Of a stretch of DNA of 64,000 bases, positions 60,766 through 64,000 are shown piece by piece. Made by a program: the position numbers and the translations under genes. Numbering within the stretch: position 1 is the first letter of the stretch; each line of letters starts with the position of its first letter. A model generated the notes under the pieces. That model worked only from the letters and a program-made list of their open reading frames with translations. It ran no database searches and was not told the origin of the DNA. Location of the stretch: positions 39,012 to 103,011 of the forward strand of contig NZ_QOLA01000025.1 in NCBI RefSeq assembly GCF_003324565.1. The letters run 5' to 3'. The DNA comes from Streptomyces sp. SDr-06. GTDB taxonomy: Bacteria > Actinomycetota > Actinomycetes > Streptomycetales > Streptomycetaceae.

Positions 60766-63390
60766 TCAGCCCAGGTTGAAACGCCGCATGGAATACCCAG
60801 CGTACGTTCCTGCCTTGGGGTTCCCCTTCACGAGGATGTAGTCGATCTTCCCCTGCTTGAGGGCCTTGCTGAGCTCTCGGTAGAGCCGGCGTTCATTCGG
60901 GTTGGTACGCCCGCGCTCCTTCATTTCATTGAGGATGTCCTCGAAGTATTCGCGTGACCCCTGCCGTGCGTTGAAACCATTCGGCAGTCGGCGCTGGCCG
61001 AGTTCGGTGTCGAGACTGCTCTTCGCCTCGACCACCACGAAGCGGCCGTCGTCGCGCTTCCACACCTGGTCGAACTGGTCGTTGCCGTTCTTGGGGCCGT
61101 CGAGCGTCTCCCACTTGGCGTCGGGATAGTGCTCCGGGATCACGTGATGCCTGGCGACCGCCTCACCGAAGGCCTCGGTGTCCTTCGTCATCTTTTCGTG
61201 CAGCGGTGCGTGCTCGGCCTTCGCCTCGTTCCAGGCCTCGAGGTTCTCCGGGGTCGGGTGCGCCTCGTAGAGCTTCTTGGCGTCGTTGACCTTCGGGTGG
61301 ATCGCGTTGTCGGCCGAGACCGAGGCGTGCCGGTCGCGGGCGGCCTGGTCGAGGATCTCCCGGCCCTTGGGCGTGACCACCGTCGAGGCGTCGCGCTTCA
61401 CATCGGCGCCCGGGACGTACTTCTCCGGGATCGGCGGCGGCTCGTCGCTCTTGGCTATCCACTCACCCGTGGTCGGGTGCTTGACGAGCTGAGGCGGTAC
61501 GAGGCCGCTCTCGTCCGGAATGTTGGAGTACTTCCGGTAGGCGCTGACCTTGTAGTCCTTGTAGTACTTCTCGAAGTAGCCGGGCTCGTGCCGGGCGCGC
61601 TGGACCTGGTGGTCCATGATTTCGCGCGCGCTGGCGCCGTTCCACCGGCTGGGTCCGTCGTAGTTCGGGTGCGGGCCGCTGCCTCCGTGCCCACCGGTCG
61701 GCGGCTCGTCGCCCGACCCACCCCCGTGCCCGCCGGCCCCCCCGTCGTGCCCGCCGGACCCCCCGTCGTGTCCACCAGCCCCGTGCCCGCCGTGGCCGCC
61801 CGCGTCCGCCGTGTGGCCGGCCGTGTGGCCTGCCGTGTCTCCGGTGGAGGGGGTGCCGCCGCGGGAACCGCCCGTGGCGCCGCGGTCGAGGTCGTTGGTG
61901 GCGCCGCGGCCGAGGTCGTGGGCGGTGCCGCCCGGGGCTCGCGTGCCCGGGTTCGCGGGGTGGTCGCCCAGGTGGCCCGCACGGTCGCCCGCGCCCACGA
62001 GGACCGGTTCCTTGACGCCCGCGGGGACGGTCTCGCCGACGTGGGGGAGGGAGCTCTTGAGGCGGGCGATGTCGTCGGCGCTGAGTTCGACCTTGGCTTC
62101 CGAGAGGGTGCCGTCGGGCTTGTAGACCTTGCCGTCGTCGAGGTTGAGGCGGCTGCCGCCGGGCCATTCGACGTAGTTGCCCTTGATGGTGGGCAGGTCC
62201 GCGGTCTTGGGGAAGGTGCCGTCGAGGTTGACCTTGCCGCCGTTCGCGAAGATGTCGGCGTAGTGGCCGTTGGTGATGTTCTTGAGGCCGGTGAACAGGT
62301 CGCCGACCTTGATGATGCCGAACTTTCCGGCCTTGGCGACGTAGGTCATGGGGTCGACGACCTTGGCGACCTTGCCGGTGACGGAAAGGACCTTGGCGAC
62401 GGCGCCGCCCTTGGCCGCGCTGCCCGAGCCGCCGGTGAAGACGGTGGTCAGGACGTTGAAGGTGACCCCGCCCGCCGCGCGGGCCGGGTTCTTGCCCCAC
62501 TCGTCCCAGGCGACCAGCGCCTTGCCGGTCTCCTTGACCGCGGTGCGCGAGTCGCGCAGCCAGCTGGGGAGGTCCTTGTCGGGGGCCGTCCAGTAGGCGG
62601 CCGCGAAGGGTGTGGAGGAGATCGCGAGGCCGGTGGCGAGTTTGGCGAGGCCCGTCCAGGCCTGGCCCGCCTTGTCCCAGCCGTCGGTGCCGACCAGGGT
62701 GCCCAGGCCTTTGACCGTGCCCCAGATCCCGTCGACGATGAACCCGTCCCACACGAAGGACTTGACCTGGTGCCAGACCCAGGACAGGCCCGTGTACTCG
62801 CGTTCGGCGTGGCCGCCCCAGGGGGTTTCCTCGGCGTGCTGGAGCGCGTCGGCGCTGTACCCGTACATGCCGGGCTTGTGGCTGCCGTCGTCGACGGTGA
62901 GCTTGCTGCCGTTGACCAGCGCGGTGATCTTGTCGTGGCAGGCGCGCTCGGCGTCGGTGAACGCGGCGATGGTCGCACCGACCTCGTTCATCAGCCGCTC
63001 GTTGTGGTCGATCTTCTTCTGGTCGCGGCGCCAGTGGTCGTCCCCGGCGATGCTGTCGGTGAACGCGAACGCCTCGGTGCGCAGCGAGGCCAGCTTCGCG
63101 ACCAGCGGGCGTACGACGCCTTCGTACTCGGTCAGCGCCGCGGCCGCCTTCTCCAGGCCGCCCGCGAAGTCGTCCGCCTTCGTCTTGACCGGCAGGGTGG
63201 TCGCGAACAACTGGTCCGCTTCCGGCGCGTGGTAGCAGGAGGACAGGCCCTGGAACTCGTTGTGGACGTTGGCTCCGCCGTCGCGGAACGCGCCGGCCTG
63301 TTTGGTCAGGGCGGCGGCGTCCTTGGTGAGCTGCTCCAGGTTCCCCGTGAACATCGGGATACCGCCGGGCTCGATGACGTCCTTGCTCAC
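60766..63390 (-). CDS. ESX-type polymorphic toxin with C-terminal restriction-endonuclease-like domain
   Basis: 874 residues, GTG start coupled to the upstream gene (4-base overlap). Residues 1-~120 are helical, WXG100/LXG-like (NLEQLTKDAAALTKQAGAFR). A middle region (~190-480) has hydrophobic stretches. A Gly/His-rich linker (~505-575, repeats of GGHGG/GGHDGG) joins the C-terminal effector. The final ~130 residues contain ARHHVIPEHYPD and DQVWKRDDGRFVVVEAKSSL, an E-x-K pattern of PD-(D/E)XK nucleases, then QGSREYFEDILNEM. Probably exported by a type VII system absent from this window. The nuclease call is from motif only. Confidence 0.82.
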   Translation of the reverse strand: MSKDVIEPGGIPMFTGNLEQLTKDAAALTKQAGAFRDGGANVHNEFQGLSSCYHAPEADQLFATTLPVKTKADDFAGGLEKAAAALTEYEGVVRPLVAKLASLRTEAFAFTDSIAGDDHWRRDQKKIDHNERLMNEVGATIAAFTDAERACHDKITALVNGSKLTVDDGSHKPGMYGYSADALQHAEETPWGGHAEREYTGLSWVWHQVKSFVWDGFIVDGIWGTVKGLGTLVGTDGWDKAGQAWTGLAKLATGLAISSTPFAAAYWTAPDKDLPSWLRDSRTAVKETGKALVAWDEWGKNPARAAGGVTFNVLTTVFTGGSGSAAKGGAVAKVLSVTGKVAKVVDPMTYVAKAGKFGIIKVGDLFTGLKNITNGHYADIFANGGKVNLDGTFPKTADLPTIKGNYVEWPGGSRLNLDDGKVYKPDGTLSEAKVELSADDIARLKSSLPHVGETVPAGVKEPVLVGAGDRAGHLGDHPANPGTRAPGGTAHDLGRGATNDLDRGATGGSRGGTPSTGDTAGHTAGHTADAGGHGGHGAGGHDGGSGGHDGGAGGHGGGSGDEPPTGGHGGSGPHPNYDGPSRWNGASAREIMDHQVQRARHEPGYFEKYYKDYKVSAYRKYSNIPDESGLVPPQLVKHPTTGEWIAKSDEPPPIPEKYVPGADVKRDASTVVTPKGREILDQAARDRHASVSADNAIHPKVNDAKKLYEAHPTPENLEAWNEAKAEHAPLHEKMTKDTEAFGEAVARHHVIPEHYPDAKWETLDGPKNGNDQFDQVWKRDDGRFVVVEAKSSLDTELGQRRLPNGFNARQGSREYFEDILNEMKERGRTNPNERRLYRELSKALKQGKIDYILVKGNPKAGTYAGYSMRRFNLG

Positions 63391-63803
63391 TTGGGTGCCC
63401 CCGGCTTCTCGACCGGCTTGCCGTCCGGGCCGATCTCCTGTCCCTTGTCGTCGATGACGGGCTCCTTGATCGCCTGGCTCTGCTTGTTCGCGGCCATGGC
63501 CAGGTCACCCTGGGCGTACTCCGTCGTCGCGTCGTACGCGCCGTTGAGGGAGCGCTCGGTGCGCACCGCGATGTAGCCGAGCTCCTGCGCCTTGTGCTCC
63601 ATGAACTCGCCCAGCGCGCCGCCGACGGGGCCCATCGGGGCCTCCACACCGCAGTACGGACCCGACAGCGTGCCCGCCGACGAGGCAGCCGATTTCAGAG
63701 CCTCCTGCATGGCCGTTCCGGCCGTCGACATGGCCTCGGCCGCCGTGGCCGTCTTCTTCAGTACGCCCGACACGTCGGACGGTTTGATGTCCCAAGCCGA
63801 CAC
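63387..63803 (-). CDS. DUF6507 family, ESX-associated helical protein
   Basis: 138 residues from the GTG at 63803, with GGGGGA 8 bases upstream. WDIKPSDVSGVLKKTATAAE start, GPVGGALGEFMEHKAQEL, AVRTERSLNGAYDATTEYAQ: the pattern of the small helical DUF6507 proteins placed between ESAT-6-like and toxin genes in Streptomyces. Probably a secreted partner or chaperone of the toxin. Stop overlaps the toxin start. Confidence 0.75.
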   Translation of the reverse strand: MSAWDIKPSDVSGVLKKTATAAEAMSTAGTAMQEALKSAASSAGTLSGPYCGVEAPMGPVGGALGEFMEHKAQELGYIAVRTERSLNGAYDATTEYAQGDLAMAANKQSQAIKEPVIDDKGQEIGPDGKPVEKPGAPK

Positions 63804-63877
63804 GAAAAAATCCCCCGTTCCCTGCCTGCTGTCCAACTACCCTGCGCTGGCGCCGAGTTACTGCTGAATGTGCGTGC

Positions 63878-64000
63878 TCAGCCGATGGCGTCGACGGCGG
63901 CCTTGGCCTTCGACAGTGTGGACTGGGCGGTTCCGTCGTTGAGTTCCAGGGTGCCGCGGACGAGGCGGATGATTTCGCGGACCTCGTTCGCGGCCTTGTT
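63878..64000 (-). CDS. ESAT-6-like small protein, partial (C-terminal 40 residues)
   Basis: Only the end is visible: a helix ANEVREIIRLVRGTLELNDG then TAQSTLSKAKAAVDAIG. Helical content, size of the visible part and position, first in an ESX-type toxin operon, suggest an ESAT-6/WXG100-family protein. The start lies right of the window. Confidence 0.55.
   Translation of the reverse strand, partial: NKAANEVREIIRLVRGTLELNDGTAQSTLSKAKAAVDAIG

Noticed and set aside
61680..61870. Repeat-rich DNA as a separate repeat element
   Set aside because: It encodes the Gly/His linker of the toxin in frame; the repetition is at protein level and typical of such linkers.

Overview
The window is a piece of a Streptomyces (or very close actinomycete) chromosome. 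The evidence is very high GC, frequent GTG/TTG starts, BTAD/SARP-type and LuxR-type regulators, an HspR/HAIR-controlled dnaK operon, DUF2617/DUF3151/DUF3152 proteins, and dispersed GC-rich intergenic repeats of a kind common in this genus. Most of it is core housekeeping sequence. I see no rRNA, insertion sequence, phage, CRISPR array or recognisable antibiotic gene-cluster core. There is one tRNA, tRNA-Gly(CCC).

Layout. 0-2.2 kb: tail of an FAD/[2Fe-2S] oxidoreductase, a GntR regulator and an AraC regulator. 2.2-2.7 kb: repeat tract. 2.7-7.6 kb: an AfsR-like BTAD/NTPase regulator converging on a DrrAB-type ABC exporter. 7.7-9.6 kb: cobalt transporter cbtBA behind a cobalamin riboswitch, plus a divergent phosphatase-like protein lacking its catalytic histidines. 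9.6-15.4 kb: molbindin, tRNA-Gly, dCTP deaminase, a phosphoribosyltransferase, a Yip1 protein and a large membrane Fe-S oxidoreductase. 15.6-18.4 kb: a small glycan-type operon (degenerate epimerase, WecA-like transferase, FkbM methyltransferase). 18.7-22.9 kb: dnaK-grpE-dnaJ-hspR behind a perfect HAIR operator. 27.3 kb: clpB behind a second HAIR site, so the chaperones form one HspR-controlled system. Between them (23-26.7 kb) lies an unfamiliar cassette: three paralogous LuxR-type regulators, a putative exported 70-residue peptide with three D-x-T-W-E-x-x-P repeats, and an overlapping Rieske-like gene whose cluster-binding motifs are missing.

30-40 kb: YbjN protein, GT-C mannosyltransferase, aminotransferase, Gly/His/Cys-rich membrane microprotein, DUF2617, membrane spermidine-synthase-like protein, SRPBCC protein, aldose epimerase, pyrE, fructose-bisphosphate aldolase and a PatB-type lyase. 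A 14-bp ParB-site core (parS) sits inside the hairpin between pyrE and fba. 41-47.7 kb: MFS exporter, DUF3151, DUF3152, and a kynurenine pathway (tryptophan dioxygenase, kynureninase, probable formylkynurenine formamidase) leading from tryptophan to anthranilate. 47.9-50.2 kb: a frameshifted SGNH hydrolase, its TetR regulator with an AT-rich operator, and an FBP-domain protein. 50.3-59.7 kb: two-component pair, P450, a second ABC exporter with a mutated Walker A, a MarR-type regulator, a degenerate diacylglycerol-kinase-like protein and purA.

59.8-64 kb is accessory: an ESX-type polymorphic toxin operon (ESAT-6-like protein, DUF6507 protein, 874-residue toxin with a nuclease-like C terminus, Imm49 immunity protein), abutting a truncated copy of the dispersed repeat.

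A recurring theme is catalytically degenerate homologues: the phosphatase-like, epimerase, Rieske-like and DAG-kinase-like proteins and the ABC ATPase each lack key residues of their family.
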